Source: JANLTP01 sp031363055 (GTDB taxonomy: Bacteria; Pseudomonadota; Gammaproteobacteria; Burkholderiales; Burkholderiaceae_E). Taken from it: DNA of 64,000 bases. Below the pieces are notes generated by a model. The model was not told the DNA's origin and made no database searches. It saw nothing but the letters and a program-made list of their open reading frames with translations. The position numbers were made by a program, and so were the translations under genes. This document shows, piece after piece, positions 63,033 through 64,000 of the stretch (position 1 is its first letter; each line of letters begins with the position of its first letter). The stretch is taken from the NCBI GenBank assembly GCA_031363055.1, contig JANLTP010000095.1, positions 9,779 to 73,778 on the forward strand, read 5' to 3'.

Positions 63033-63380
63033 CTGTGCAAAAAGTCCCTCAATCCAGTTCTGAATCGAACGAAGCGCAGCGATAATTGGATATTGAATTT
63101 GTTATCGCAGTGACGTGAGTGAATGCCGCGCTACAAGCCCGTTGATCGCAACTCGAAGTTCATTCCAGTGGTGTTGTCCGAGCAAGTTCAGCCCGGGACG
63201 TTTGAATTCACCTTGGACCATTTGGTCGATCACGAGTTGGATCTGAGCGCGCTCGATGCGAAGTTCAAGAACGATTTGAGCGGTGCCTCGGCGTATGACC
63301 CGGGGGTGATGCTCAAGATCGTGTTGCTGGCGTATTCCCGAGGGCTGGTGAGCAGCCGAAACATCGAGCGGGCGTGTCAG
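63028..63380 (+). mobile_element. IS1182-like insertion sequence, left fragment only
   Basis: Starts with a terminal sequence of the GAGGCTGTGCAAAAAGTCCC type and contains the 5' part of a transposase gene (ATG 63123): MPRYKPVDRNSKFIPVVLSE, PGTFEFTLDHLVDHELDLSA, GASAYDPGVMLKIVLLAYSR, SSRNIERACQQ. This is the conserved N-terminus of IS1182-family DDE transposases, which are normally about 450-500 residues. After about 86 codons the similarity stops and the frame runs into unrelated sequence before the cupin gene. The rest of the transposase and the right inverted repeat are missing, so the element cannot move. Confidence 0.75.
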
Positions 63381-63447
63381 CAGAAAGTGCCACCACGCCA
63401 GACTGACCACTACAATCCCGCATACTCAAGCCTACTTGGAGAAGAGA

Positions 63448-63912
63448 ATGTTTAACCCAATGCAGCCTACGCACTTCCAGCCGGGAGAAGGGAAGACCTT
63501 CAAGATCGGCCGGATGAGCATGACGTTCAAGACGACCGCCGGTGAAAATTGGAACGCATACACCGTCTGCGAAGCCATAGAGCCACCGGAGTCAGGCGCG
63601 GGCTATCACCGACATCTCACCTACGACGAGACGTTCATCATCTGCGAAGGGAACTATGACTTCCGTCTCGATGGCAAGCTGCTGAAGTTGAGCCCAGGTG
63701 ACGTTGTCTTCGTTCCGCGCGGCACGCCACATGGTTTTGTCAATATTGGGCCCGGCGTGGGCCGTCAAATCATTATCAGCTCGCCGGGCGGCGTCTTCGA
63801 TGCAATGATCGCGGAGGCGACTACGCTCGACACGGGAAGCCCAACGGCAAAGGCCTCTGAGGAGGCCAGAGCTGTCGCAGCCAAATATGGGCTAGAGTTT
63901 CTTCCGAGTTGA
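63448..63912 (+). CDS. Cupin-domain protein
   Basis: A 154-residue single-cupin protein. The two cupin motifs are YHRHLTYDETFIICEG (His, His, Glu as metal ligands, G-x5-H-x-H type) and PGDVVFVPRGTPHGFVNIG (fourth ligand His). A helical tail (ASEEARAVAAKYGLEFLP) follows. GGAG at 63438-63441 precedes ATG 63448; the in-frame TTG at 63436 is less likely. Cupins of this size include dioxygenases, isomerases and small metal-binding regulators, and the substrate cannot be predicted. It lies directly after the IS fragment; the 88 bases that follow to the window edge show no further gene. Confidence 0.8.
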   Translation: MFNPMQPTHFQPGEGKTFKIGRMSMTFKTTAGENWNAYTVCEAIEPPESGAGYHRHLTYDETFIICEGNYDFRLDGKLLKLSPGDVVFVPRGTPHGFVNIGPGVGRQIIISSPGGVFDAMIAEATTLDTGSPTAKASEEARAVAAKYGLEFLPS

Positions 63913-64000
63913 CTACGGCCAATAGCTGCCGTCATCAAGGAACCGCATTGACGCCGAACCCCTCCATCAAGCGGACAGTCAAAGGGCCGCGCCCTTCGCC

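Overview
The window reads as a moderately GC-rich chromosome segment of a betaproteobacterium, most likely Burkholderiales. The pointers are Bug-type (TctC) solute receptors, a DUF3761 protein, a MaoC pair, a trifunctional-length PutA without a DNA-binding domain, and a taurine/isethionate-type sulfonate module. I saw no rRNA or tRNA gene and no phage block. The assignment rests on gene content, not on a phylogeny.

Layout. 1-1119 is the end of a CzcA/CusA-type RND pump. 1.2-9.3 kb holds envelope genes (two GT-C glycosyltransferases, a polysaccharide deacetylase), a broken acetoacetate decarboxylase/3-hydroxybutyrate dehydrogenase pair, an SDR and repeat-rich non-coding DNA. 9508-21903 is one 4131-codon surface protein with an LEPR N-terminus, a DUF4347 domain, two beta-helix blocks, many cadherin/VCBS-like modules and a C-terminal membrane segment. 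22-29.8 kb is lipid and small-molecule catabolism: a MaoC pair, a disrupted acyl-CoA synthetase, a shrunken Bug receptor, a Baeyer-Villiger-type monooxygenase, a serine hydrolase and an aldo/keto reductase. 30-35.7 kb has PutA and a sulfatase. 35.7-39 kb is a graveyard of signalling genes: a collapsed BvgS-like hybrid kinase and a damaged BaeSR-like system. 39-47.9 kb has a YHYH lipoprotein with HupE, an ACMSD-like metallohydrolase, a dehydrogenase-Bug-TetR set, and a flavin reductase/LLM monooxygenase/dehydrogenase operon.

48-59.8 kb looks like an isethionate (2-hydroxyethanesulfonate) degradation island. An IclR regulator faces a GMC dehydrogenase (IseJ-like), followed by a DctPQM TRAP importer (IseKLM/TauKLM-like). 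A CobS/CobT pair sits in between, then sulfoacetaldehyde acetyltransferase (Xsc) overlaps a SulP anion permease. The proposed flow is import, oxidation to sulfoacetaldehyde, cleavage to acetyl phosphate plus sulfite, and anion export. Palindromes in the iclR-GMC gap are candidate operators.

61-63 kb carries three related elements of about 111 bp that resemble integron attC sites, separating small promoterless genes: a DUF4145 protein, an unknown ORF and a toxin-antitoxin pair. No integrase gene is visible, so this would be an integrase-less cassette cluster. A truncated IS1182-like element abuts the last site, and a cupin gene ends the window.

Two patterns recur. Many genes carry internal deletions, homopolymer frameshifts or in-register stop codons, and many genes and gaps carry short tandem duplications of 12-48 bp. 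Either the lineage is accumulating slippage-type mutations, or the consensus sequence contains assembly errors. Only read-level data can tell which.
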